In this document: positions 42,901 through 50,820 of the stretch, one piece after another
How positions within the stretch are numbered: position 1 is the first letter of the stretch
Layout of the letters: each line of letters starts with the position of its first letter
Assembly: GCF_002807015.1 (NCBI RefSeq)
Contig: NZ_NIPO01000001.1
Span: 2,035,215 to 2,099,214 of the forward strand
Length of the DNA stretch: 64,000 nucleotides
Direction of reading: 5' to 3'
Source: Avrilella dinanensis
GTDB lineage: Bacteria > Bacteroidota > Bacteroidia > Flavobacteriales > Flavobacteriaceae
Translations under genes and position numbers: made by a program
The notes under the pieces: model-generated
Seen by the model: only the letters and a program-made list of their open reading frames with translations
What the model was told of the DNA's origin: nothing
Database searches by the model: none

Positions 42901-43344
42901 TTATTGCTCTCTGATAAACAAATTCATTTCTGTCTCCAAAAGTATTTTTTCTTCCGCAAAGATAGTACACTGTATCAAACACAAGGTATAATCTTCGGTA
43001 TCCATTTTTGAAATAAGCCTTGCTTTGGAAACCAGTGTTTGGTTTACCAAAGGTAATGCCTTTATGGATAGCTTCTTAATCCCTCCGATAAAACCAACTA
43101 ACTTCACTGCTGTTTTTTCTTCCGAAAAATAAGTTTGAGCTACTATGGCGGAACAGGTTTGAGCCGAATTTTCAATCAATCCTGATTCAGAAAAATAACC
43201 GTTATCTACAAAAATACAATCTTTAGAAATCAAAAAAGTCGTTTCAACACTTTCATCATCGATATACGTAATCAAATCTACCATCAGCATAGGCTCTCTG
43301 TGGGGCAGGAAATTCCGGATTTCTATGGGTAATGTTCTCGTCAT
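42901..43344 (-). CDS. 3-hydroxyacyl-ACP dehydratase-like protein (ApeP type)
   Basis: This 147-residue hot-dog protein has LPHREPMLMVDLITYID and the hot-dog helix SESGLIENSAQTCSAIVAQ. The HREP segment holds the catalytic His and ENSAQ the Glu of this dehydratase group, which acts in aryl polyene synthesis as a partner to a second dehydratase. It is 2 bp after the second dehydratase gene and likely forms a heterodimer with it. Confidence 0.82.
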   Translation of the reverse strand: MTRTLPIEIRNFLPHREPMLMVDLITYIDDESVETTFLISKDCIFVDNGYFSESGLIENSAQTCSAIVAQTYFSEEKTAVKLVGFIGGIKKLSIKALPLVNQTLVSKARLISKMDTEDYTLCLIQCTIFAEEKILLETEMNLFIREQ

Positions 43345-43346
43345 TT

Positions 43347-43781
43347 TTATTTTGCCAAAACGGTTTTCATTTGGGCTTTGGCGATTACTTCTCCGTCAAT
43401 TTCTGACGTTATATCCACCAAAGTAACTCCCATAAATTCCTGCAAGATTTCAGCCGAAGTTTCTACTTTCTGTCCGATTTCGGGAAGTCTTATAATTTCA
43501 ACCGATTTAATAGAACCAATATAGCCTGTCGGTGCTTGTTTTTGCTGAATATGATACTGAAAACCTGTATATAAAGCAACGGTTTGAGCCATATGTTCAA
43601 TCAGTCCAGAAGCAGTAAAAACCTCAGAATCAGCAAGAATATTGGTTTCGTTTATCGTAAGGGAAGCTGTTATTTTTTCGTCTGAATAAACAATCAAACT
43701 ATCGACCATTACAAACGGATATTTTTGAGGGATAAGTCCCTGTACAAATGTTGCGTCAGTTATCGGAAACGTATAATTCAT
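43347..43781 (-). CDS. 3-hydroxyacyl-ACP dehydratase-like protein, second
   Basis: The ATG at 43781 overlaps the darB stop (TGATG), giving 144 residues; a longer frame reading into darB is rejected. The hot-dog pattern is LIPQKYPFVMVDSLIVY and TASGLIEHMAQTVALYTG. The position of the catalytic His is occupied by Lys/Tyr (PQKYPF), so this subunit may be the inactive half of a heterodimer with the neighbouring gene, or the residue may be shifted. It dehydrates 3-hydroxyacyl-ACP to build the polyene double bonds. Confidence 0.8.
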   Translation of the reverse strand: MNYTFPITDATFVQGLIPQKYPFVMVDSLIVYSDEKITASLTINETNILADSEVFTASGLIEHMAQTVALYTGFQYHIQQKQAPTGYIGSIKSVEIIRLPEIGQKVETSAEILQEFMGVTLVDITSEIDGEVIAKAQMKTVLAK

Positions 43782-44914
43782 CAGACTACGGTTAAATAAG
43801 CATAAGCATACGAAAATCGTCCGCTTTCGGGAACAGACAGCAATATGATATCCCCTTTTTTGAGCCTGCCGGAATTCATCAATTCTTCGAGCATTAAATA
43901 AATGGAAGCCGAGCCGACATTTCCGACATACGGCAAATTCATAAACCATTTTTCTTTCGGTACTCCGATTCCGTATTCGTATAGTTTGTCGTGTAGTTTA
44001 TCCACAAAATAACCCGAAGAAACGTGAGGCAAAAAATAAGTTATATCTTCTGTCGTAATATTGTGTTTTTTCAATGCTTCACGCATACTCAAAGCTCCTT
44101 TTTCAAGGATATTTTCGTCCAAAACTTTTACGTCCTGCTTAATCGAAAAAACCGATTGCTCCAACCATTCTTCAGTTTTGTAATCGTTCCAAGGCTTTAT
44201 GCTTCCGTCTTTCTGTTTATCGCCTCCTGCATACATACAGGTTTCAAGCTCGTAGGCATACGAATAGAAATCTATCCATTCGATTTTCAGCGATGTTTTC
44301 CCGACAGGTTTGTTCTGCAGTAAAAAAGCTCCTGCTCCGTCCGAAAGCATCCAACGTAAAAAATCTTTTTTAAAGGCAATAACAGGCTGTTCTTCAAGAC
44401 TTTTCAGATTTTCGGCTTCATGTTCAAAACGGTCTGCAAGCAGCCAGGTCGAAACTTTTTCTGACCCTGTACAAACTGCATTTTCGGAATTTCCGGATTT
44501 TACAGAAAGATACCCATATTTAAGAGCATTCATTCCGGCACAACAAACACCAGAAGACGAATTCAGCTCCAGCGAATGATTTTTCAATAATCCGTGAACC
44601 ATAGCCGAATGCGAAGGTAAAAGCTGGTCGGGTGTCGATGTTCCGCAAGACAAAACCTGAATGTCTTTCAATGAAAAATTTTCATTCTGCAAATTCTCTA
44701 CGGCAGATCGGGTAAGTTCTGCATTGGAATGGGTCGAGTTGCCATTTTCGTCCAAAGCATAATACCTCGTAATAATTTTATTATTGCGTAAAATTATATT
44801 TTTTGCCTTGGATTTTTTTCCATTTATTAAGCCTAATTTTGTTTCTATTTCATCATTTGAAACAGGTTCATTTGGCAGGAATTTAGACGCTCCGGTTATA
44901 TATACATCAAACAT
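43781..44914 (-). CDS. darB: dialkylresorcinol ketosynthase DarB
   Basis: This 377-residue KAS III-like thiolase has Cys125 in SGVCCAGMNALKYG, His in YFLPHVSSGYF, and Asn in NLPYVGNVGSASIY, so it is active. DarB joins a beta-ketoacyl and an unsaturated acyl thioester to form a cyclohexanedione, later aromatised by DarA. The adjacent darA gene (8 bp) makes the assignment strong; this yields the dialkylresorcinol half of flexirubin. Its stop overlaps a dehydratase start. Confidence 0.92.
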   Translation of the reverse strand: MFDVYITGASKFLPNEPVSNDEIETKLGLINGKKSKAKNIILRNNKIITRYYALDENGNSTHSNAELTRSAVENLQNENFSLKDIQVLSCGTSTPDQLLPSHSAMVHGLLKNHSLELNSSSGVCCAGMNALKYGYLSVKSGNSENAVCTGSEKVSTWLLADRFEHEAENLKSLEEQPVIAFKKDFLRWMLSDGAGAFLLQNKPVGKTSLKIEWIDFYSYAYELETCMYAGGDKQKDGSIKPWNDYKTEEWLEQSVFSIKQDVKVLDENILEKGALSMREALKKHNITTEDITYFLPHVSSGYFVDKLHDKLYEYGIGVPKEKWFMNLPYVGNVGSASIYLMLEELMNSGRLKKGDIILLSVPESGRFSYAYAYLTVV

Positions 44915-44922
44915 AAATATCT

Positions 44923-45828
44923 CTAAACACCTTTGAAATAGGTGATTTCTTTTTTAATTTTTTGATATCTGAAAGGATATGTCAGCCAATAGATTAGGTT
45001 CACTATCGGAGACAAAATCCAGATTGCGACGACAAGATAGTAATAAAATCCTTTTAGCCATCTCTTTCTCGTATTTCCTTTTTTGTTTTTTATCAGCCCC
45101 GCCCATTTGGCAAACATTTTATTGGCTGTTTTGTCAATCTGAATCAAAAAATGACGGATTTCAACTGCTCCTTTATCCAGCAAATCGGTTTGGAGGTTGT
45201 CGTAAGAACCTTCTTTGAGATGCTTTAAAATCACTTCGCCAAATTTTGACGATTTATCAATTTCGTGTTGAGCAATTCCCGGTGTGGGGAAAATTCCGAA
45301 TTTGCGTTTCTCTCCGGTAAACATCCATTTTACGATTGTGTAGGCACTTATCAGATTCGGATTTCGGTCTGCCAAAGCAATGTTCCCAACTAATTTTGTA
45401 TTGAAGTTTCCGAACAGTTTTTTCACTTTTTCCTGTGCCATTGCCCACATATTCCGGCTTCCGATAATGGTAATTACCGGAGTATCTGCAAATATTTTAC
45501 CAGCATATTCGCTTTGCAAAAACGAATTGGCAGGAATTGACGGACTCAAATACCAAGGCTGGTACGCAAAAAGTATCAAATCGTATTTTTTGGAAAGAAC
45601 TTCGTTGGAAATGGGTTTTATTTTGTGAGGAACTTGCAAAAATGTATCCGGAAATGCTCCGAAAAACGTTTCGTTTGTCCACGGAAAAGGAAAGTCGTTT
45701 TCCATTTCGATATTCAGAACATCAACCTGAATCTGATTATCCTCCACTAATGGCTTGACAACCTGCTCCGCTATCTCTTTTAGCTGACCCGATTGAGAAT
45801 AATATATGACCAAAACATTTTTTTCCAT
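44923..45828 (-). CDS. darA: dialkylresorcinol aromatase DarA
   Basis: This 301-residue protein starts with a flavodoxin-like phosphate loop (VLVIYYSQSGQLKEIAEQVV), then IIGSRNMWAMAQEKVKK, and ends in a membrane segment (about 260-285) plus basic tail. It matches DarA, the flavodoxin-type enzyme that aromatises the DarB product to the dialkylresorcinol. The C-terminal segment would tie it to the membrane where the lipophilic product is made. It is upstream of darB by 8 bp. Confidence 0.9.
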   Translation of the reverse strand: MEKNVLVIYYSQSGQLKEIAEQVVKPLVEDNQIQVDVLNIEMENDFPFPWTNETFFGAFPDTFLQVPHKIKPISNEVLSKKYDLILFAYQPWYLSPSIPANSFLQSEYAGKIFADTPVITIIGSRNMWAMAQEKVKKLFGNFNTKLVGNIALADRNPNLISAYTIVKWMFTGEKRKFGIFPTPGIAQHEIDKSSKFGEVILKHLKEGSYDNLQTDLLDKGAVEIRHFLIQIDKTANKMFAKWAGLIKNKKGNTRKRWLKGFYYYLVVAIWILSPIVNLIYWLTYPFRYQKIKKEITYFKGV

Positions 45829-45932
45829 TTCGTGCTTTTCAGAAAGTCAAAGGAGCAAATTTAATGTATTTTAGCTACTGATTAAAGGATTCTACGGTTT
45901 TTTGAAAAATCCTTTTAATCTGTGGCAGAAAA

Positions 45933-46805
45933 TTATTCTTTCCAAAAATCAAAAAAGTTGAACCACTGCAATGGATATTTTTTCAACATTGATTCCAAGT
46001 TTGAGACATAAGTTTCTAATAATCCCTGTGCGTCTCTGTGTTTTACTTCGGCTTCACGAGCATATAAATGATAGTGCAGATTTGGTTCTTTCATCACATA
46101 CACGAAAACGACAGGCACTTTCAACCTCGACGCAATCAGAAAAGGTCCTGCCGGAAAAGTGGCTTTTTTACCAAGAAATTGTGCTTCGAGAGTTTTACTT
46201 CCTTCAAAGTAACGGTCGCCCGTAAAACAAATTAATTCGTTGTTGGACAAAGCCGTATTGATATCAAAAATATGCGACATATCATCTTTCACAACAATGT
46301 ATTTGACTGCTGATTTTTGGCTTATGCTTTCTAAATATTTTTTGATTTCGTTGCGTTCCATATCGGTTGTGACCAGATTGATTTGCATATCGAAATCAAT
46401 ATCAGCAAAAAATTTTTCGGCCACTTCAAAATTACCGATATGAGCACTAATCAGCACTCCTCCTTTTTTGTCGGCAAGTAGTCGTTTGAGGGTTTCGATT
46501 CCGTCAAATTCATAGGTAAATTTATTGCGAAGTCCCGCATTTATAGCAACTTTGTCAATAAGTGTTTTCCCGAAAGTAAGGTAACTTCCATAAACAGACA
46601 CTTTGGCTTTCAACCAAGAATATTTCAGTCTTTCTATGAAATATGAAAAAATAGCTTTGTTGCTTTTCCGAGCAAACAAAAAGTAATATAAAGCCACAAA
46701 ATACAGAACAAAATAAGCTGTTCTGACTCCTGCTTTTTTGATAAAAAATACAAATATTTTATATCCGAGCAGTGTACCTCCGGACTTTCCGTCCCATTGA
46801 GCCAT
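45933..46805 (-). CDS. LpxL/HtrB-type lysophospholipid/lipid A acyltransferase-like protein
   Basis: This 290-residue protein has the LpxL-family HX4E motif in ISAHIGNFEVAEKFF and GDRYFEGSKTLEAQFLGKKATFPAG, the usual substrate-binding stretch, and one or two N-terminal hydrophobic segments. A housekeeping lipid A role is possible, but the cluster position (between ACP and darA) fits acyl transfer on a pigment intermediate. It is another candidate for making the flexirubin ester. It lies 8 bp after the ACP gene. Confidence 0.83.
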   Translation of the reverse strand: MAQWDGKSGGTLLGYKIFVFFIKKAGVRTAYFVLYFVALYYFLFARKSNKAIFSYFIERLKYSWLKAKVSVYGSYLTFGKTLIDKVAINAGLRNKFTYEFDGIETLKRLLADKKGGVLISAHIGNFEVAEKFFADIDFDMQINLVTTDMERNEIKKYLESISQKSAVKYIVVKDDMSHIFDINTALSNNELICFTGDRYFEGSKTLEAQFLGKKATFPAGPFLIASRLKVPVVFVYVMKEPNLHYHLYAREAEVKHRDAQGLLETYVSNLESMLKKYPLQWFNFFDFWKE

Positions 46806-46813
46806 GGTTTGCT

Positions 46814-47056
46814 TTATTTAATTTTAGCCTCTATCAGATTATAAAAATCGCCGAAAGTAGAAACACCTGCAAAATCAGCTTCTCCCAACTTCACTCCGAA
46901 ATTCGCTTCTATAACCACAACCAAATCCACATAATCAAGACTATCCAAATCCAAAGTTTCTTTCAGGTTAGCATTTTCCTGAATCATAGAACCATCGGCT
47001 TCAAATTCTTCAACTAAAAAATTATTTACGATTTTTACGATTTCATCTCTGTTCAT
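46814..47056 (-). CDS. acyl carrier protein (second)
   Basis: This 80-residue ACP has phosphopantetheine Ser39 in LDLDSLDYVDLVV. It is beside the LpxL-type acyltransferase and, across a short gap, the ketosynthase at 47.2 kb. It may supply chains to DarB (DarC role) or carry the aryl starter. Separation into two ACPs fits two product halves. Confidence 0.92.
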   Translation of the reverse strand: MNRDEIVKIVNNFLVEEFEADGSMIQENANLKETLDLDSLDYVDLVVVIEANFGVKLGEADFAGVSTFGDFYNLIEAKIK

Positions 47057-47240
47057 CTCGTCTGTTTTTTCTGGAAGGCAAAGTTAGTTTTTTTTAATTG
47101 AAAAGCAAGAAATTATTATTTAGCAATAGGCAGTAAGCTATATGCTATAAGCCTATTTTCAGACAAGTAAAAACCACATTACAACTATGAATGCTTTGAT
47201 ATTCAAAATTTTAGCTTATTACTTAAAGCATAATGCAGAT
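47057..47240. other. intergenic gap inside the pigment operon
   Basis: This 184-bp AT-rich stretch has no credible gene. TTTTTTTTAATTG and a run of imperfect TAAGCTATATGC/GCATAATGC-like sequence occur. There is no clear terminator, so read-through from the KS gene to the ACP gene remains likely. Confidence 0.35.
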
Positions 47241-48464
47241 TTATATGAACTTCTTAATAACCACAGCCGAATTTGTTCCTCCGAAACCAAAGGAATTGGA
47301 AAGGAATGTATCTATTTCTGCTTTTTGGGTTTGGGCAACTAAATTCAGTTTGGCTGAATCTTCATCGGGATTTTCCAGATTGATATTCGGGGCAATAAAA
47401 CCGTTCTGCATCATCAGAATCGAGTAAATAATTTCACTTGCTCCTGCCATCCAGCATTCGTGTCCTGTCATTGATTTGGTTGAACTTACAGGCGTGTTGT
47501 TTTGTCCGAATACTTCAAAAATAGCTTTCGCCTCGTTGCTGTCCCCGACAGGTGTCGAAGTAGCATGAGCATTGATATAATCAATTTCGGAAGCATCAAT
47601 TCCTGCATTTTCCAAAGCTCTTTTCATTGCGGTAGCAGGTCCGTCAACATTTGGGGTTGAAATATGTCCGCCGTTTGATGAAAACCCATAACCTGTTACT
47701 TCAGCAATAATATTCGCTCCTCTTTTTACAGCCGATTCGTAGCTTTCCAAAATAAGAGTTGCTCCTCCTCCACTCGGAACAAGCCCGTTTCTCGACGCAT
47801 CAAAAGGCCGCGAGGCTTTGGTCGGCGTATCTTCGTTCTCAGAAAAAACACCCAATCCATCAAAACTTCCCATGGCATATTTGTTGATTTCCTGTGTTCC
47901 TCCGCAGATAATCATATCCTGAAATCCGCTTTTAATCAGAAAATATCCCAATCCAACGGAATGTGAGCCACTTGCACAAGCCGCACTAATAGTCATATTC
48001 ACTCCACGAAGTCTGAAAATAGTCGATAAATTCATCGTTACGGTAGAATTCATTGATTTGAAAATCGCTCCTGAACCAATAAGCGTAGTGTCTTTTTTCT
48101 CTCGTATAATATCTACGGCGTCAATAATTGCTTTGGAAACACTGTCATTTCCGTACAAAATCCCGACTTCGTTGGTATCAAAAAAGCTGTCTTCGATTCC
48201 TGCCTGTTGAAGTGCTTGAATTGTAGCCATATAGGCATATTCGGTTTCTTCTCCGATGCTTACTCTTTGTCTTCGATTGAGCAATGGCTTTAAATCGGGC
48301 TTTGGCACCATTCCCGTAAGGGCAGAACGAAAACCGAAGTCTTTGCGTTCCTGGTCAAAAACAATTCCCGATTTTCCGTTATATAAAGATTGCGTTACCT
48401 CCTCTAAAGAAGTTCCGATACAGGAATAAATTCCCATTCCCGTTATGACAACTCTTTTGTTCAT
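47241..48464 (-). CDS. beta-ketoacyl-ACP synthase, third active KS
   Basis: This 407-residue FabB/F-type KS has Cys163 in TISAACASGSHSV, His in NAHATSTPVGD, and His in STKSMTGHECWMAGA. It is coupled to the ketoreductase gene (adjacent stop/start) and follows the lyase, so it may load or first extend the aryl starter. It is distinct from the KS genes at 35.8 and 37.9 kb. Confidence 0.9.
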   Translation of the reverse strand: MNKRVVITGMGIYSCIGTSLEEVTQSLYNGKSGIVFDQERKDFGFRSALTGMVPKPDLKPLLNRRQRVSIGEETEYAYMATIQALQQAGIEDSFFDTNEVGILYGNDSVSKAIIDAVDIIREKKDTTLIGSGAIFKSMNSTVTMNLSTIFRLRGVNMTISAACASGSHSVGLGYFLIKSGFQDMIICGGTQEINKYAMGSFDGLGVFSENEDTPTKASRPFDASRNGLVPSGGGATLILESYESAVKRGANIIAEVTGYGFSSNGGHISTPNVDGPATAMKRALENAGIDASEIDYINAHATSTPVGDSNEAKAIFEVFGQNNTPVSSTKSMTGHECWMAGASEIIYSILMMQNGFIAPNINLENPDEDSAKLNLVAQTQKAEIDTFLSNSFGFGGTNSAVVIKKFI

Positions 48465-49202
48465 TTATGAATAAATTCCTCCGTTAATATTGATAATCTC
48501 TCCCGTAATATATCCCGACTTTTTAGAAACCAAAAAGCTAACCAAATCAGCTACTTCTTCCGCCTCTCCGAAACGATTGGCTGGAACGAGCTTGACCAGT
48601 TCACTTTCATTCAGTTCGCTTGTCATATCGGTTTTGATAAATCCGGGAGCAACTGCGTTTACGGTTATATTTCGTTTGGCAACCTCTTGTGCCAGTGCTT
48701 TTGTCGCTCCGACCAACGCTCCTTTGGCAGCCGAATAATTGGTCTGTCCGGGTGTTCCTTTCACTCCCGAAACAGAAACCATATTGACGATTCGTCCATA
48801 TTTGTTGCGAAGTAATTTTTGAATGAAAAAATTCGTTACGTTAAAAAATCCGTTCAAGCTCGTGTTAATCACATCGTTCCAATCCTGTTGCGGCATCCAC
48901 ATAAAAAGTCCGTCTTTTGTGATTCCTGCATTATTGACGATTACCTCAACAACTGCATCGGGATTATTTTCCTGCCACCGGGTCAAAACTTCGGTAACCT
49001 CCTGATGATTGGCAACGTCAAATTGTATGATTTCGCCATTCCCTCCTGCTTTTCGGACTTCCTCCAAAGTAGCTAAAGCTGCGTCTTTATTCGATTGATA
49101 ATTAATCAAGATATGATAATCGGTATCTTCGGCTATCTTTTTGCAAATGGCACTTCCGATACCGCGAGAACCTCCTGTAACGATTGCGTATTTCAATTTC
49201 AT
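48465..49202 (-). CDS. 3-oxoacyl-ACP reductase (FabG-type)
   Basis: This 245-residue SDR has the cofactor loop TGGSRGIGSAIC (about 9-20), NNAGITKDG, catalytic Ser in SVSGVKGT, and YSAAKGAL with Tyr-x3-Lys. It reduces the beta-keto group in each polyene cycle. It sits between the lyase (4 bp) and KS (0 bp) genes. Confidence 0.93.
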   Translation of the reverse strand: MKLKYAIVTGGSRGIGSAICKKIAEDTDYHILINYQSNKDAALATLEEVRKAGGNGEIIQFDVANHQEVTEVLTRWQENNPDAVVEVIVNNAGITKDGLFMWMPQQDWNDVINTSLNGFFNVTNFFIQKLLRNKYGRIVNMVSVSGVKGTPGQTNYSAAKGALVGATKALAQEVAKRNITVNAVAPGFIKTDMTSELNESELVKLVPANRFGEAEEVADLVSFLVSKKSGYITGEIININGGIYS

Positions 49203-49206
49203 TTTT

Positions 49207-50727
49207 TTACTTCCCTTTTAAATAATCCTTCACTTGCTGAACATACGGATACAAAACTTCATCTTCTGTGAAAGCTGGTACTATTTCCCGTATTTCATTA
49301 TACATTTTCAGCGTTTCAGACGAAATTTTATCCTGACAACTCAGATATTCCACAGCCTGAACAACCGTAATCAAATGTACGCTCAAAACCTCAAAAGCAT
49401 TTTCAATTACTTTATCTGTTATCAAAGCACTATTCGTTCCCATACTCACAATATCCTGATTATCATTATTATTCGGGATACTATGTACATACATCGGATT
49501 GGATAACATCTGATTTTCAGCTGTTGTGGAAGTAGCCGTAAACTGAGCTCCCTGCATTCCGAAATTAAACCCTAATGTTCCTAAATTGACAAAAGGCGGA
49601 AATATTTCGTTGATTTTTGCATTCAACAAATAATTGAGTTGTCGTTCTGCCAACATCGTAAGTTTTGTGATTACGATTTTGAGTTTATCCATTTCGAGCG
49701 AAATATAATCTCCGTGGAAATTTCCACCGTGATAAACCTGCCTGTTTTTCAAATCCACAATCGGATTGTCACTGGCTGAATTCAACTCTTTTTCCAAAAC
49801 CTGTTCCACATAATCAACCGTATCCAGAACAGCTCCCAGAATCTGCGGCACACAACGAATCGAATAATATTCCTGAACTTTGTCTTTAAAAACTTTTTCC
49901 TGATTTTCTCCGCTGTACAAATGTTTATCCCTTTTTCGGATAAGTTGGCTATCTTTCAAGTGTTCACGCATTTTGGCGGAAATTTCCTGTTGTCCTTTGT
50001 GCAATTTGGCAGCATTCAATTCTTCCGAAAAATGGTCGTCATAAGCCGAAACCATTTCGTTAATGGCACACGAAATTTTCAAGCTCCAATCAATCAGCTT
50101 TCTGGCATTTACCAAATTGATAATCCCGATTCCTGTCATTACCGAAGTTCCGTTCATAATCGACAATCCTTCCCGCAAACGGATTTTCATCGGCTCCAAA
50201 TTTTCTACCTCAAAAACCTCTTTCGTGGATTTTCTTTCGCCTTTGTAAAATACTTCTCCCTCTCCGATAAGCACCAATGCCAGATGTGCCAGCTGCACCA
50301 AATCTCCACTCGCTCCTACTCCGCCGTGCGAAAAAATTAGCGGTGTGATATCTCTGTTAATCAGCTCTTTCATCAGTTCAATTACAGACGAATGCACTCC
50401 TGAATTCCCTAACGAAAGTGAATTCATTCGTGCCAAAATAGCTGCTTTTACCTGCTTTTCGGAAAGCGGCTGCCCAGTACCCGAAGCGTGGCTTCTGATA
50501 AGATTATACTGTAATTGAGTTTGCTGCTCTTTCTCTATCTTATATTGAGCCATAGGCCCGAAGCCTGTATTTACTCCGTAAATAATTTTCTCAGAGGAAA
50601 AATCTCTCAGAAATTCAAAACTTTCATTCACTCTTTGGTAAACTGTATCGCTGATTGAAACCTCTGCTCTGTTAAAAATCACAGATTCAAATTCGGCTAT
50701 ACTCAAATAATTATTCAAAATCTTCAT
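49207..50727 (-). CDS. tyrosine ammonia-lyase (HAL/PAL/TAL family)
   Basis: This 506-residue lyase forms the MIO cofactor from Ala139-Ser140-Gly141 in GGVGASGDLVQLAHL. It deaminates tyrosine to p-coumarate, the aryl starter of flexirubin. The selectivity site reads IRSHASGTG (Ser79-His80), and the whole N-terminal stretch agrees with the characterised F. johnsoniae tyrosine ammonia-lyase as I recall it. As first gene of the operon it has a -7-like box 27-34 bp upstream (50754-50761). Confidence 0.9.
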   Translation of the reverse strand: MKILNNYLSIAEFESVIFNRAEVSISDTVYQRVNESFEFLRDFSSEKIIYGVNTGFGPMAQYKIEKEQQTQLQYNLIRSHASGTGQPLSEKQVKAAILARMNSLSLGNSGVHSSVIELMKELINRDITPLIFSHGGVGASGDLVQLAHLALVLIGEGEVFYKGERKSTKEVFEVENLEPMKIRLREGLSIMNGTSVMTGIGIINLVNARKLIDWSLKISCAINEMVSAYDDHFSEELNAAKLHKGQQEISAKMREHLKDSQLIRKRDKHLYSGENQEKVFKDKVQEYYSIRCVPQILGAVLDTVDYVEQVLEKELNSASDNPIVDLKNRQVYHGGNFHGDYISLEMDKLKIVITKLTMLAERQLNYLLNAKINEIFPPFVNLGTLGFNFGMQGAQFTATSTTAENQMLSNPMYVHSIPNNNDNQDIVSMGTNSALITDKVIENAFEVLSVHLITVVQAVEYLSCQDKISSETLKMYNEIREIVPAFTEDEVLYPYVQQVKDYLKGK

Positions 50728-50753
50728 TGGTCTATCTATGTAGTTTTTAAAAT

Positions 50754-50790
50754 CAAAAGTATTTTATTTCGGTAAATATAATTACTTTTG
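50754..50790. promoter_or_regulatory. divergent -7 boxes of lyase operon and halogenase-like gene
   Basis: TACTTTTG occurs on the minus strand at 50754-50761 (27 bp before the lyase ATG) and on the plus strand at 50783-50790 (30 bp before the oxidoreductase ATG). Both match TANNTTTG, so the 93-bp gap holds a compact back-to-back promoter pair that could be controlled jointly. No strong -33 TTG for either. Confidence 0.55.
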
Positions 50791-50820
50791 GGTACAAATA
50801 TAAAATTTATTATCCTAACG

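Noticed and set aside
43782..43949. Longer start for the second dehydratase
   Set aside because: Would read 168 bp into darB in another frame with no homology; the ATG that overlaps the darB stop is natural.
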